Shown here piece by piece: positions 9,624 through 20,206 of a DNA stretch of 64,000 bases; within the stretch, counting starts at the first letter, position 1, and each line of letters opens with the position of its first letter. The translations under genes and the position numbers were made by a program. The notes below the pieces were generated by a model. That model was not told the origin of the DNA. It searched no databases and saw only the letters and a program-made list of their open reading frames with translations. The DNA is from Thioalkalivibrio nitratireducens DSM 14787 (lineage in GTDB: Bacteria; Pseudomonadota; Gammaproteobacteria; Ectothiorhodospirales; Ectothiorhodospiraceae). Location: positions 1,984,001 to 2,048,000 of the forward strand of contig NC_019902.2 in NCBI RefSeq assembly GCF_000321415.2, in the 5' to 3' direction.

Positions 9624-10823
9624 TCATTGCTCGGTAGCGCGACCTGCGACGGATTCCCCAGCATAGTCCCGCGCCCGGGCATCCAACGCAAGAATCCTTT
9701 CCAGCGAATCCGCCGGCTCGACCGGGATCGCCGCCAGGGTGTCGTCGATCACGCGCGCGATCGCGGTGAACGGCATCCTCTCGTCCAGAAAGGCCGCCAC
9801 AGCGACCTCGTTCGCCGCATTCAGCACGGTTGTGGCGGTCCCGCCCGCCGTCAGCGCCCGATAGGCCAGTCCCAGGCAAGGGAAGCGTTCGGGCGACGGC
9901 TCGGCGAAGTCGAGCCGTCCAACGCTCAGCAAGTCCAGCGCGCCCACTCCGGACGCCATTCGCCCCGGCCAGGCCAGCGCGTGCGCGATCGGTGTGCGCA
10001 TGTCCGGCTGGCCAAGCTGGGCCAGCACCGAGCCATCGCTATAGGCCACCATCGAGTGGACGATGCTTTGCGGGTGCAGCACCACCCGGATGGCATCTGC
10101 TTCCAGCGCAAACAGCCAGCGCGCCTCGATCACCTCAAGACCCTTGTTCATCATCGTCGCCGAATCGACCGAGATCTTTCGGCCCATCTCCCAGTTCGGG
10201 TGCGCGCAGGCCTCGTCCGGCGTGATCGCGTCGAACGTTTCCAGGGGGCGGTCCCGGAACGGTCCGCCGGACGCGGTCAGCCAGATCCGCTGCGCACCGT
10301 GCGGATGAATCGGGTCCGCACAGCGATAGCCGGCGGGCAGGCACTGGAAGATCGCATTGTGCTCGCTGTCCACCGGCAGCAGCCGGGCGCCGCTGCGCGC
10401 AACGGCATCGATCAGCAACGCGCCGGACATCACCAGCGACTCCTTGTTCGCGAGCAGCAGCCGCTTGCCCGATTCGGCCGCCGCCAGGGTCGGCAGCAGT
10501 CCTGCAGCACCGACGATCGCGGCCATCACGATGTCGACCTCCGGGGCCGCGGCAGCGGTCGCCAGCGCCTGCGCACCGCTTCGGACCTCGGTGAGGCTGC
10601 CGGCCCGTGCCAACAGGTCGCGCAGTGCCGCGCCGGCCTCCGGATCGACCATCACCGCCACCGCCGGACGGTGCTCGAGGCATTGTTCGGCCAACCGCTC
10701 GACGTTCGACTGCGCAGTCAGCGCGTAGACCTCGAAGCGGTCGTGCTGGCGCGCCAGCACATCGAGCGTGCTAACGCCGATGCTGCCCGTCGATCCCAGG
10801 ATCGTAACCCGTTCCCGCGGCAC
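9624..10823 (-). CDS. dxr: 1-deoxy-D-xylulose 5-phosphate reductoisomerase Dxr/IspC
   Basis: Dxr makes 2-C-methyl-D-erythritol 4-phosphate, the first committed step of the MEP isoprenoid pathway, which also supplies undecaprenyl precursors to UppS in this block. Motifs: GSTGSIG (NADPH), [22 protein letters not shown] (metal site) and the long [17 protein letters not shown] stretch. I place the start at the GTG at 10823, giving 399 residues, close to the E. coli length of 398, with a run of Gs as ribosome-binding site just upstream. A start at 10859 would overlap cdsA by 34 bases. Confidence 0.96.
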   Translation of the reverse strand: MPRERVTILGSTGSIGVSTLDVLARQHDRFEVYALTAQSNVERLAEQCLEHRPAVAVMVDPEAGAALRDLLARAGSLTEVRSGAQALATAAAAPEVDIVMAAIVGAAGLLPTLAAAESGKRLLLANKESLVMSGALLIDAVARSGARLLPVDSEHNAIFQCLPAGYRCADPIHPHGAQRIWLTASGGPFRDRPLETFDAITPDEACAHPNWEMGRKISVDSATMMNKGLEVIEARWLFALEADAIRVVLHPQSIVHSMVAYSDGSVLAQLGQPDMRTPIAHALAWPGRMASGVGALDLLSVGRLDFAEPSPERFPCLGLAYRALTAGGTATTVLNAANEVAVAAFLDERMPFTAIARVIDDTLAAIPVEPADSLERILALDARARDYAGESVAGRATEQ

Positions 10824-10825
10824 GC

Positions 10826-11665
10826 TTACCCCCCCCCTTGCGGGAACAGGGCGGTCCATAGCAACCCAGCGGCGAAGACGGGCGCCGCGGCGGTCAGGCT
10901 GTCGACCCGGTCGAGGATGCCGCCATGCCCGGGCAGCAAGGCCCCGCTATCCTTTGCGCCTGCCTCACGCTTGAGCACGCTCTCCTGCAGATCCCCGGCA
11001 ACCGAGACCAGTGCCACCACGATCCCCAGCAGCACGAACACCAGCGCATCCATGGCCAGCAGCCCGAAGCCCCAGGCACCGACCAGCGCCACCGGGACGG
11101 TGGCAGCCAGCGTACCGAGCAGGCCCTCCCGGGTCTTGCCAGGGCTGATGTCGGGTGCCAGCTTGCTGCGGCCGAAACGCCGACCGACGACGAATGCCCC
11201 GGTGTCCGCAGCCGCCACCAGCAGGAGCAGATAGATCACCAGCATCGGGGCACTGGCATGCAGCCATACCAGCGCCAGCGCTGCCGGGGCCAGCGTTGGG
11301 AAAGCCGCACCGCGCAGCAGCCAGCGGCCCCACGTTCCCGCGCCGAGCCCGGGACGGTACGTCGGCAGCCCGACAAACACCAGCCCCCACCAGACGACCC
11401 CGAGCCAGAGCACCCAGGCATGCATCTCGGTCCACCCGGCACCGCCCCAGGCCAGCAGCAGGCTCGCCGGCACCGCCAGCACCAGCACCGCAAACGCGGC
11501 ACGCGTGCCCTTGGTGGCGAAGCGGCCGAGCCGCGCCCATTCGAAGGCACCCAGCGCGACCACCAGCAACACGAAGCCCGCGACCACCCCGCTCGGTGCG
11601 AACGCGATCAGCAAGAAGACGGGGACGATGACCGCGATCGCGGTGACGACTCGCTGCCTAAGCAT
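10826..11665 (-). CDS. cdsA: Phosphatidate cytidylyltransferase CdsA
   Basis: CdsA makes CDP-diacylglycerol from phosphatidic acid and CTP in the inner membrane, the precursor of all major phospholipids. The 279-residue protein is almost all hydrophobic helices (eight or so) and ends with the family signature: [13 protein letters not shown] followed by [14 protein letters not shown]. It overlaps the end of uppS by eight bases and ends two bases before the dxr start, so the three are surely co-expressed. Confidence 0.95.
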   Translation of the reverse strand: MLRQRVVTAIAVIVPVFLLIAFAPSGVVAGFVLLVVALGAFEWARLGRFATKGTRAAFAVLVLAVPASLLLAWGGAGWTEMHAWVLWLGVVWWGLVFVGLPTYRPGLGAGTWGRWLLRGAAFPTLAPAALALVWLHASAPMLVIYLLLLVAAADTGAFVVGRRFGRSKLAPDISPGKTREGLLGTLAATVPVALVGAWGFGLLAMDALVFVLLGIVVALVSVAGDLQESVLKREAGAKDSGALLPGHGGILDRVDSLTAAAPVFAAGLLWTALFPQGGG

Positions 11666-12395
11666 CGCGGGCCTCGGCCTGATGCGGGGTCTGGCCGAAT
11701 CGGCGCTGGCGCTTCAGGTAGGTTTCCAGCGTGCCCAGCAGATCCTGCTCCGTGACGTCGGGCCAGAGCGTATCCAGGAAGAAGAGTTCGGCATAGGCGG
11801 ACTGCCACAGGAGGAAGTTACTGATGCGCTTCTCGCCACCGGTGCGAATCAGCATATCCACCGGGGGCAGGCCTGTCGTGCTCAGGTAGTCTTCGAAGCG
11901 CTCGGGGTCGGGCGCACCGCCCGCACTGTCGCGCAACCAGCGCTGGGCGGCCTGCAGGATATCCCAGCGCCCCCCGTAACCAAGCGCCACCACCAGCGTC
12001 ATCACCTCGTTGGCCGCGGTCGCGGCCTCGGCCTCGGCCATCCGTTGCTGCAGCGGCTGCGGAAAATCCGCACGCTCGCCGATAAAACGCAGGCAGATCC
12101 CCTTCTCCGAGAGCTCCGGGAGTTCGGCCTCGATCGCGCTCACGAACAGGTCGAACAAGGCGTCCACCTCGCCCCGGGGCCGCTGCCAGTTCTCGCTGCT
12201 GAACGCGAAAATCGTCAGCGCTTGGACCCCGCGATTTGCGAAGAACTCGACCGCCCGGCGGGTCGCCTTCAGCCCTTCCCGGTGCCCGTCGCTGCGCGTC
12301 AGACCACGGGATTCGGCCCAGCGACCGTTGCCGTCCATGATGATCGCTACATGGGCCGGTCCTGCATCGGCGAGCTTCGGGGTTGCGGAGATCAA
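11658..12395 (-). CDS. uppS: Undecaprenyl diphosphate synthase UppS
   Basis: UppS adds eight cis-isoprene units to farnesyl diphosphate to make the lipid carrier for peptidoglycan and O-antigen. Motifs: [17 protein letters not shown] with the catalytic Asp, FSSENWQRP, and [20 protein letters not shown]. The start is the difficult point. By alignment with family N-termini the protein begins near [12 protein letters not shown]; the only suitable codon is TTG at 12395, overlapping the frr stop (TTGA), which gives 245 residues. GGAGG sits immediately before it, closer than usual. The frame stays open far upstream inside frr but that stretch is not UppS-like. Confidence 0.93.
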   Translation of the reverse strand: MISATPKLADAGPAHVAIIMDGNGRWAESRGLTRSDGHREGLKATRRAVEFFANRGVQALTIFAFSSENWQRPRGEVDALFDLFVSAIEAELPELSEKGICLRFIGERADFPQPLQQRMAEAEAATAANEVMTLVVALGYGGRWDILQAAQRWLRDSAGGAPDPERFEDYLSTTGLPPVDMLIRTGGEKRISNFLLWQSAYAELFFLDTLWPDVTEQDLLGTLETYLKRQRRFGQTPHQAEARDA

Positions 12396-12949
12396 ACCTC
12401 CATCAACTCCGCTTCCTTCTCGGCCAGCATTTCGTCGATGCGGGCCACGTGCTCGTCGGTCAGCTTCTGGATCCGCTCCCCGGCGCGCCGTTCCTCGTCC
12501 TCCGAGATCTCCTTGTCCTTCACCTGCTGCTTCAGCGCGTGGTTCGCATCGCGCCGGATGTTGCGGATCGCTACCCGGGCGTTTTCGGCCTCTCCGCGCA
12601 CGACCTTGACCAAGTCGCGCCGCCGCTCCTCGGTCAGCGCCGGCAGCGGCACCCGGATCACGGTGCCTACCGTCGCCGGGTTCAGGCCCAGGTCGGACGT
12701 CATGATCGCCTTCTCGACCTTGCCGACCATGTTCCGTTCCCATGGCGTCACCGTCAGCGTCCGGGCGTCCTCGACGTTGACGTTCGCGACCTGGTTGATC
12801 GGCACTTCCGATCCGTAGTACTCGACCAGCACATGATCGAGCAGGCTGGAGTGGGCCCGTCCGGTACGAATCTTGGTGAACTCCGAGCGCAGCGCCTCGA
12901 GCGACTTGTCCATGCGCTGGCTTGCGTCGTTGAAGATGGCTTGCGTCAT
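12392..12949 (-). CDS. frr: Ribosome recycling factor
   Basis: Frr splits post-termination ribosomes together with EF-G. The 185-residue product, exactly the E. coli length, has the three-helix bundle sequence: [20 protein letters not shown] near the start, [15 protein letters not shown], and the long C-terminal helices. The ATG at 12949 overlaps the pyrH stop as ATGA; the open frame upstream lies inside pyrH and is not real. The C-terminus is acidic (KEAELMEV). Confidence 0.97.
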   Translation of the reverse strand: MTQAIFNDASQRMDKSLEALRSEFTKIRTGRAHSSLLDHVLVEYYGSEVPINQVANVNVEDARTLTVTPWERNMVGKVEKAIMTSDLGLNPATVGTVIRVPLPALTEERRRDLVKVVRGEAENARVAIRNIRRDANHALKQQVKDKEISEDEERRAGERIQKLTDEHVARIDEMLAEKEAELMEV

Positions 12950-13680
12950 TGAATGGCCCCCTCGACCAGGGTACCCACCGGCTCGCCCATCACCAGCCGC
13001 TGCAGGTCGCCCTTGGCAAACATATTCATTACTCGCAGTGGCAGCTGGTTGTCCCGGCACATCACCAGCGCGGTCGTATCCATCACGCCCAGGCGGCGTT
13101 CCAGCGCCTCGTCGAACGTCAGACGCTCGAAGCGCCGGGCGTCGCTGCGCTGCATCGGATCGGCATCGTACACCCCGTCGACCTTGGTCGCCTTGATCAT
13201 CAATTCCGCGTTGATCTCGATCGCACGCAGGGCCGCAGCCGAATCCGTGGTGAAAAAGGGATTGCCGGTACCGGCCGCGAACACCACGATCCGGCCCTTC
13301 TCCAGGTGGCGCACCGCGCGGCGCCGGATGTAATCCTCGCAGACCTGGTTGATCCGGATCGCCGACATCACCCGACAGAACCGGCCAGTCCGCTCGATCG
13401 CATCCTGCAGCGCGAGCGCGTTGATCACCGTGGCCAGCATCCCCATGTGGTCGCCGGTGACCCGGTCCATCCCGCCCTTGGCCAGACCCGCGCCCCGGAA
13501 AATATTGCCGCCGCCGATCACGATCCCGACTTCGACCCCGAGTGTGGAGAGTTCGGCCACTTCCTGCGCCACCTGGTCGAGCACGGCCGGATCGACGCCG
13601 TACTCCTGGGCTCCCATGAAGGCCTCACCGCTCAGCTTGAGAAGAATGCGCCTGTACGCCGGCTGGCCTTCCTGATTCAT
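12946..13680 (-). CDS. pyrH: UMP kinase PyrH
   Basis: PyrH phosphorylates UMP to UDP and is the essential hexameric bacterial UMP kinase of the amino-acid kinase family. The 244-residue protein shows [12 protein letters not shown], the glycine loop [26 protein letters not shown] and [18 protein letters not shown] precedes the ATG at a good distance. It overlaps frr by four bases and is separated from tsf by a spacer with a strong hairpin. Confidence 0.97.
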   Translation of the reverse strand: MNQEGQPAYRRILLKLSGEAFMGAQEYGVDPAVLDQVAQEVAELSTLGVEVGIVIGGGNIFRGAGLAKGGMDRVTGDHMGMLATVINALALQDAIERTGRFCRVMSAIRINQVCEDYIRRRAVRHLEKGRIVVFAAGTGNPFFTTDSAAALRAIEINAELMIKATKVDGVYDADPMQRSDARRFERLTFDEALERRLGVMDTTALVMCRDNQLPLRVMNMFAKGDLQRLVMGEPVGTLVEGAIQ

Positions 13681-13726
13681 GGTGCTCCTCGATGGCGAAC
13701 GGAAACTCTAGGATAGCGTCGGAACG

Positions 13727-13744
13727 GGGCGGCGTGCGCCGCCC
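13727..13744 (-). terminator. GC hairpin between tsf and pyrH
   Basis: GGGCGGCG and CGCCGCCC form a perfect 8-bp stem with a two-base gap in the 85-bp tsf-pyrH spacer. There is no U-run on the minus strand, so it may be a weak terminator, attenuator or RNA-stability element that lowers pyrH-frr expression relative to rpsB-tsf. Confidence 0.45.
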
Positions 13745-13765
13745 GTCTTGTACCCGGGCGGACCG

Positions 13766-14635
<870 letters not shown>

Positions 14636-14659
14636 GAAAAACTCCTGAAATGATAATGG

Positions 14660-14689
14660 GCCGGCCGCGCGCGCCGCGCTGCGGCCGGC
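14660..14689 (-). terminator. Palindrome between rpsB and tsf
   Basis: GCCGGCCGC (14660-14668) and GCGGCCGGC (14681-14689) form a perfect 9-bp stem with a 12-base loop between the rpsB stop and the tsf ribosome-binding site. It has no U-run. In E. coli a partial terminator lies at this position, so an attenuating role is plausible, but this is inference. Confidence 0.45.
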
Positions 14690-14697
14690 AGGAGGGG

Positions 14698-15438
14698 TCA
14701 GGCCTGGACGCCGGACTCGGCGGCCGCGAATTCCTCTTCCTTCACCGCGGTCGCGTTCGCACCCTTGGCCTCGACAATCGTGTCCGCAACGGCAGCCACG
14801 TAGAGCTGGATCGCGCGCATCGCGTCGTCGTTGCCGGGGATCACGTAATCGACTCCCTCGGGGCTGTTGTTCGAATCGACGATTGCGACCACCGGGATGC
14901 TGCGCTTTTTCGCCTCGGCCACAGCGATCTTCTCGTAGCCGACGTCGATCACGAACATCACGTCGGGCATGCGATTCATGTCCTTGATGCCTCCGAGGCT
15001 GCGCTCGAGCTTGTCCTGCTCGCGGATCAGCATCAGCCCCTCTTTCTTGTTCAGACGGTCGATGCTGCCGTCGGCGCGCATCGCCTCGATGTCCTTCAAG
15101 CGCTTGATCGACTGCTTCACGGTGCTGAAGTTGGTCAGCATGCCGCCTAGCCAGCGGTGATTCACGTAAGGCATGCCGCAGCGGCGCGCCTCTTCGCCAA
15201 CCACCTCGCGCGCCGAACGCTTGGTGCCAACGAACATGATCTTGCCGCCATCGGCAGCGACCTTGCCGACGAAGTTCATCGCGTCGTTGAACAGCGGCAG
15301 CGTTTTTTCCAGGTTGATGATATGGATTTTATTGCGTTCCCCGAAAATGTACGGGGCCATCTTGGGATGCCAGTAGCGGGTCTGGTGGCCGAAGTGCACG
15401 CCGGCCTCGAGCATCTGGCGCATAGTGACGAATGACAT
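14698..15438 (-). CDS. rpsB: 30S ribosomal protein S2
   Basis: The product is 246 residues. Landmarks are the start [42 protein letters not shown] cut across its conserved middle, and [16 protein letters not shown] near residue 160. I chose the ATG at 15438 for its AGGAG upstream and its match to the S2 N-terminus; the frame is open 11 codons further. It is the first gene of the long minus-strand block and is divergent from map. Confidence 0.97.
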   Translation of the reverse strand: MSFVTMRQMLEAGVHFGHQTRYWHPKMAPYIFGERNKIHIINLEKTLPLFNDAMNFVGKVAADGGKIMFVGTKRSAREVVGEEARRCGMPYVNHRWLGGMLTNFSTVKQSIKRLKDIEAMRADGSIDRLNKKEGLMLIREQDKLERSLGGIKDMNRMPDVMFVIDVGYEKIAVAEAKKRSIPVVAIVDSNNSPEGVDYVIPGNDDAMRAIQLYVAAVADTIVEAKGANATAVKEEEFAAAESGVQA

Positions 15439-15566
15439 GACAGTCTCCTGACGGGTTGAGCCTCCACGCATCCCGGCCTGAAACCCAACCGCGAGGGACG
15501 GGCACCCGACAGACCGTGCCGATACGTGTGTGGATTTAGGGTTTTCGTTGCCCCGAGGGCGCGCGC

Positions 15567-15575
15567 TTTATAGCA
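15567..15575 (-). promoter_or_regulatory. Probable rpsB promoter, extended -10
   Basis: Read on the minus strand, TGCTATAAA gives an extended -10 (TGn plus TATAAA) about 130 bases upstream of rpsB. It is followed at once by GCGCGCGCCC, the GC-rich discriminator typical of ribosomal promoters under stringent (ppGpp) control. No good -35 is seen, as expected for an extended -10. A leader of about 120 bases remains before rpsB. Confidence 0.55.
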
Positions 15576-15637
15576 TAGGACCCTGGTTCAAACCAAACGC
15601 GCGGGCCCGATCCGGGGCCGCGGGTCGGAAGCCCTGA

Positions 15638-16423
15638 ATGCCTGTGACCATCAAGACCCCGGAAGAAGTCGAACGCATGCGCGTAGCCGGCCGGCTGGCC
15701 GCGGAAGTGCTCGAAATGATCGCGCCCCACGTCGAGGCCGGGATCACCACCGACGAGCTCGATCGCATCTGCCACGACTATATCGTGAACCACCAGAAGG
15801 CGGTCCCGGCGCCGCTGAACTACCGCGGTTTCCCGAAGTCGATCTGCACTTCGGTGAACCACCAGGTCTGCCACGGAATCCCCGGCGATCGACAGCTGAA
15901 GAACGGCGACATCGTCAACATCGACATCACCGTGATCAAGGACGGCTACCACGGCGACACCAGCCAGATGTTCTGCATCGGCAAGCCGGGCATCCAGGCC
16001 AAGCGCGTCGTGGACGTGTCCCGCGCCTGCATGTACCTTGGCATCCAGCAGGTTCGGCCCGGCGCGACGCTGGGCGACATCGGCCATGCGATCCAGCGTT
16101 ACGCCGAGACCCACCGCTGCTCGGTGGTGCGCGAATACTGCGGCCACGGGATCGGCAAGTCGTTCCACGAGGATCCCCAGGTGCTGCACTACGGCAAGCC
16201 CGGCACCGGGTTGCGCCTCGAGCCCGGAATGTGTTTCACCATCGAACCGATGATCAACGCCGGACGCCGGCACACCCGGCTACTCGCCGATGGCTGGACC
16301 GCGGTGACCAAGGATCACAGCCCCTCGGCGCAATGGGAACACACGATCCTCGTCACCGAGGACGGCTGCGACATCCTGACGCTGCGCGCAGGCGAGACAC
16401 CGCCCCAGGCCCTGGCCGCATGA
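15638..16423 (+). CDS. map: Type I methionine aminopeptidase
   Basis: Map removes the initiator Met from new proteins. The 261-residue enzyme shows all five metal ligands: two Asp in NIDITVIKDGYHGDTS, His in EYCGHGIG, Glu in MCFTIEPM and Glu in QWEHTILVTEDG. Its own start lies about 200 bases from rpsB on the opposite strand. The stop overlaps the glnD start (ATGA), so the two are translationally coupled. Length and order (rpsB, map, glnD) are standard for gammaproteobacteria. Confidence 0.97.
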   Translation: MPVTIKTPEEVERMRVAGRLAAEVLEMIAPHVEAGITTDELDRICHDYIVNHQKAVPAPLNYRGFPKSICTSVNHQVCHGIPGDRQLKNGDIVNIDITVIKDGYHGDTSQMFCIGKPGIQAKRVVDVSRACMYLGIQQVRPGATLGDIGHAIQRYAETHRCSVVREYCGHGIGKSFHEDPQVLHYGKPGTGLRLEPGMCFTIEPMINAGRRHTRLLADGWTAVTKDHSPSAQWEHTILVTEDGCDILTLRAGETPPQALAA

Positions 16424-19080
16424 GTCCTGCCGCGCTGGTCTGGTCCGCGCAAGCGGCCAGCGCGGCACCGGGCCTCGACGAACTACGCGAACATCCCCGG
16501 GATACCGCGCGTTTCCGCCAGTACCGGCGTGACATCATCGACCGGCTGCACCAGGGCTTCCAGGACGGGGCGGATATCGATGCCCTGATTCACGGCCACG
16601 CCGCGCTGGTCGATGCCCTGCTGACCCTGATCTGGCGGCAGTTCGAGTTCGCGGCACAGTCTGACCTCTGCCTGGTCGCGGTCGGCGGCTACGGGCGCGG
16701 CGAACTGCATCCCGGTTCCGACATCGACATCCTGGTGCTCGCCGAGCGCGACGCCGAGGCCCGTCACGGCGACACCATCAGCCGCTTCGTGACCTTCCTG
16801 TGGGACGTCGGGCTCGAGGTCGGGCACAGCGTGCGCAGCATCGACGACTGCCTGCGCGAGGCCCGCGACGACATCACCATCGCGACCACGATGTTCGAGG
16901 CCCGGCACCTTTGCGGCGCGCGCGCGTTGTTCGAGGCCTTCCGCGAGGCGATGCACCCGGACCGCATCTGGGACTCGCGTTCGTTCTACGCCGCCAAGCT
17001 CGCGGAGCAGCAGGCGCGTCACCAGCGCTTCGGCGAGACCGCCTACCGCCTCGAGCCCAACGTGAAGGAAGGCCCGGGCGGCCTGCGCGACATCCAGATG
17101 ATCGGCTGGGTCAGTAAACGGCATTTCGCTGCCGAGCGGCTCGAGCAGTTGGTCGCGCACGGATTCCTGCGCGAGGGGGAACTGCGCGACCTGATCGAGG
17201 GCCAGCGCTTCCTGTGGAACGTGCGCTTCGCGCTGCACATGATCACCGGACGCCGCGAGGACCGGCTGCTGTTCGACCTGCAGCGGACGCTGGCCGGCAC
17301 CTTCGGCTTCGTCGACCAGCACCAGAACCTCGGGGTCGAGCAGTTCATGCAGCGCTACTTCCGCACCATCAGCGATCTGCAGCGTCTGAACGAGCTGCTG
17401 CTGCAACATTTCAACGAGGCGATCCTCCAGGATCCCGGTTCGATGAGCGAGGTACACCGAATTCACCAGCGCTTCCAGATCCGGGGCGGCTACCTGGAAC
17501 TGGTGCACGACCAGGTGTTCATGATCTACCCGCCGGCCCTGCTCGAGGCTTTTCTGCTGGTACAGACTCACCCCGAGGTCCAGGGAATCCGCGCGTCGAC
17601 GATCCGGCTGATCCGCGCCCACCGGCATATGATCGACGCCCAGTTCCGCCGCAACCCGGTCTGCCGCAACCTGTTCATGCAGATCCTGCGCGCGCCCCGC
17701 GGCGTGACCACCGAGCTGCGAAGGATGAACCGCTACGGCGTGCTGGGAGCCTACATTCCCGCCTTCGGCCGGATCATCGGGCGCATGCAGTACGACCTGT
17801 TCCATGTCTACACCGTCGACGAGCACACGCTGAACGTACTGCGCAACACGCGCCGCTTCGCACTGCCCGAGTTCGCCGATGAACAACCGCTCGCCAGCGA
17901 CATCTATTCCCGGGTGCAACGGCCGGAACGGCTGATTCTCGCCGCGCTGTTCCACGACATTGCGAAGGGCCGCGGCGGCGACCACTCCGAGCTCGGAGCG
18001 CTGGACGCGCTGCATTTCTGCCAGCACCACGGTCTCGGCAACGAGGACGCCGCCCTCGTCAGCTGGCTGGTCCGTTCCCACCTGCTGATGTCGCTGACCG
18101 CGCAGCGCAAGGACATCTCGGACCCCGAGGTCGTGCTGAACTTCGCGCGCGAAGTCCGCACCCGGGAGCGGCTGGACCTGCTGTACCTGCTCACGATTGC
18201 CGACATCCGGGGCACCAACCCCGAGCTCTGGAACAATTGGAAGGCCTCGCTGCTGCAAACCCTCTACAAGGCGGCGCTGCTGGTGCTCGAACGCGGACTA
18301 GACACACCCCCCGACACCGACGAGCAGATCGGCCAGACCTGCCGCGAGGCCCTGCAGATCCTGGCCAGCCATGGCCTGGACGAGGAAGCCGTCGAGGCCA
18401 TCTGGGAAGAATTCGAGGTCGAGTATTTCGTGCGCCATTCGGCGGACGAGATCGCCTGGCATACCCGGGCCATTGCCGGCATCCGGGACTCGGACCTGCC
18501 CCTGGTCCTGGTCCGGCACGAGACACCCCGCGGCAGCACCGAGATCTTCGTCTATACCGACGACCACCCCAGGCTGTTCGCGCGGATCACGACCACCCTG
18601 ACCCAGCTCGGGCTGGATATCGTCGATGCCCGGATCATCACCACCCACAGCGGCCGCACACTCGACACCTTCCTGGTACTCGAGGGCATGGGTCACGCGG
18701 TGGAACCCGGGTTCCGGGTGGACGAGATCCGCGAGACCCTGCGCGAGCGCCTGGTCGATCCGCGTTGCGACCACCACGCGGTCCAGCGCAGCCTGCCGCG
18801 CCGGCTGAAGCATTTCGACGTGGCCACCCAGATCGAGTTCGGCCCCGGCGTGCCGGCCGTCTCGAGCACCCGGATGCGCGTGCGCGCGCTCGACCGCCCG
18901 GGACTGCTGTCGACGATCGGCTGCGTGTTCGCCGAGCAGAACGTCAATGTGCGCACCGCCCGGATCAGCACGGCCGGCGAGCAGGTCGAGGACATCTTCC
19001 TGCTGTTCAACACCGACGGCCGGGAACTCACCCCGGAACAGCAGGATGCATTGCGCCGCCAGTTGGTCGAGGAGATCTGA
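16420..19080 (+). CDS. glnD: Bifunctional uridylyltransferase/uridylyl-removing enzyme GlnD
   Basis: GlnD senses glutamine and adds or removes UMP on PII proteins, setting nitrogen assimilation. The 886-residue protein contains the nucleotidyltransferase site GGYGRGELHPGSDIDILVL (about 86-104), a PII-UTase linker, an HD hydrolase domain with HDIAKGRGGDHSELGA (near 515), and two C-terminal ACT domains (ETPRGSTEIFVYTDDHPRLF and RALDRPGLLSTIG). The ATG at 16420 overlaps the map stop; the frame is open upstream only within map. Confidence 0.97.
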   Translation: MSPAALVWSAQAASAAPGLDELREHPRDTARFRQYRRDIIDRLHQGFQDGADIDALIHGHAALVDALLTLIWRQFEFAAQSDLCLVAVGGYGRGELHPGSDIDILVLAERDAEARHGDTISRFVTFLWDVGLEVGHSVRSIDDCLREARDDITIATTMFEARHLCGARALFEAFREAMHPDRIWDSRSFYAAKLAEQQARHQRFGETAYRLEPNVKEGPGGLRDIQMIGWVSKRHFAAERLEQLVAHGFLREGELRDLIEGQRFLWNVRFALHMITGRREDRLLFDLQRTLAGTFGFVDQHQNLGVEQFMQRYFRTISDLQRLNELLLQHFNEAILQDPGSMSEVHRIHQRFQIRGGYLELVHDQVFMIYPPALLEAFLLVQTHPEVQGIRASTIRLIRAHRHMIDAQFRRNPVCRNLFMQILRAPRGVTTELRRMNRYGVLGAYIPAFGRIIGRMQYDLFHVYTVDEHTLNVLRNTRRFALPEFADEQPLASDIYSRVQRPERLILAALFHDIAKGRGGDHSELGALDALHFCQHHGLGNEDAALVSWLVRSHLLMSLTAQRKDISDPEVVLNFAREVRTRERLDLLYLLTIADIRGTNPELWNNWKASLLQTLYKAALLVLERGLDTPPDTDEQIGQTCREALQILASHGLDEEAVEAIWEEFEVEYFVRHSADEIAWHTRAIAGIRDSDLPLVLVRHETPRGSTEIFVYTDDHPRLFARITTTLTQLGLDIVDARIITTHSGRTLDTFLVLEGMGHAVEPGFRVDEIRETLRERLVDPRCDHHAVQRSLPRRLKHFDVATQIEFGPGVPAVSSTRMRVRALDRPGLLSTIGCVFAEQNVNVRTARISTAGEQVEDIFLLFNTDGRELTPEQQDALRRQLVEEI

Positions 19081-19214
19081 GCCCCTGCCCCTCCACGCCG
19101 ACAGCCTTTTCCCCGCGAGCGGGCGAGGCGAGAAGGGCCCCTCCTGCGGTCACCGAGGATGGGTTGGGGAGGGGGCGAGTGCACGCCCCGCCGTGAAACG
19201 ATAGGCGACGAATG

Positions 19215-20036
19215 TCAGAGAGGCCAGGGGTGCAACTTCGCTCCCAGGCTCTGAAACAGGCTCAGGTAACTGTGATCGGTGATCAGCGGCGATGCCAGTA
19301 CCGCGACGACATTGAATGCAATCACGATCAGCACGAACCAGGCAGCGCCGCCGAGCCGGCGCTGCCAGGGCAGGTGCTCGGGGATCTGCAACAGTTCGGC
19401 GTCCTGCGCCCGTTCCTTCTCCGTGCGTGCGCGACCGGATGCCGCGCCGGGCGCGAGATAGCCCTCATCGCTGGCCGCCCGCGCCATGTCCGCCTTGCGG
19501 AACAGCAGCACCCGCGCCGAGAAGAAAACGTCGACCGCCTTGATACCCAGGCCGCGGAAGGCGCCGCCGACACGCAGCAGCCGACCCAGCCGCGCGAACA
19601 GCGAACCCGCCCGGCCCGTCACCGCGCCGAGGCGCCCTCCCAGCAGGCCGGCACGCGTCGCACTCTGCGCCCCGGCCACACCGGCGTTCACACCCGTGTA
19701 GCTCAGCAGCGTGAAGGCGAGAAACACCAGCGCAACGTCGAACTTGGTATCCCAGACGGTCCAGGCCGTACGATGCAACCCCGGCCGATAGCCCAGGTAC
19801 CCCTTCTTCAGCCACTCCAGCAGGATGTGGACAGCGACCACCGCCAGCAGCCAGAAATAGCTTACGAACACGCTGAGCACGATGGTCAGGGTGACATAGG
19901 CCGAGGCGAACAGCAGGCTGCGGTCGTGCCGGACGATCCATGCGCGCACCGGACCCATCCCGGCCAGCGGATCCGCAACCCGTTCGACCGAGGGATCGAC
20001 CTCCGGCACTTCGACCGCCGGTTCGCCGTCGTGCAT
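19215..20036 (-). CDS. Unknown inner-membrane protein, four predicted helices
   Basis: I do not recognise this 273-residue protein. Hydrophobic segments lie at about 40-65 and 65-80 (ASAYVTLTIVLSVFVSYFW, LLAVVAVHILLEWL), 100-120 (VALVFLAFTLLSYTG) and 232-252 (GGAAWFVLIVIAFNVVAVL). Between the last two is a soluble Gly/Arg-rich stretch, GLLGGRLGAVTGRAGSLFARLG, cut here at a natural boundary. The N-terminus is acidic. It is convergent with glnD and divergent from hrpB. The spacer toward glnD carries a GC-rich repeat-like stretch around 19105-19170. A scaffold or transport role is possible but not shown. Confidence 0.7.
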   Translation of the reverse strand: MHDGEPAVEVPEVDPSVERVADPLAGMGPVRAWIVRHDRSLLFASAYVTLTIVLSVFVSYFWLLAVVAVHILLEWLKKGYLGYRPGLHRTAWTVWDTKFDVALVFLAFTLLSYTGVNAGVAGAQSATRAGLLGGRLGAVTGRAGSLFARLGRLLRVGGAFRGLGIKAVDVFFSARVLLFRKADMARAASDEGYLAPGAASGRARTEKERAQDAELLQIPEHLPWQRRLGGAAWFVLIVIAFNVVAVLASPLITDHSYLSLFQSLGAKLHPWPL

Positions 20037-20206
20037 GAATTGCCTCCGCTGCAGTATCCCGGTGACAGTTTAGTGGACCGGGTGGCGGCAGACCAGATGG
20101 CGCCACGAAACGCATCGCGCCGGCCAGGCCTCGGCGCCGCTGGCCAGTTGCGCCGTACCGCCGCTATGATCCCGGCCATGACCAGCCCCCGCCGTCACGG
20201 CTCCGC

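Noticed and set aside
5883-11234. Very long plus-strand open frames opposite bamA, rseP, dxr and cdsA
   Set aside because: They are antisense to genes with clear motifs; their His/Arg/Asp-rich translations are the usual shadow of high-GC codon use and have no ribosome-binding sites or domains.
16483-18258. Minus-strand 591-codon frame opposite glnD
   Set aside because: It is an antisense shadow of GlnD catalytic domains with no protein-like features.
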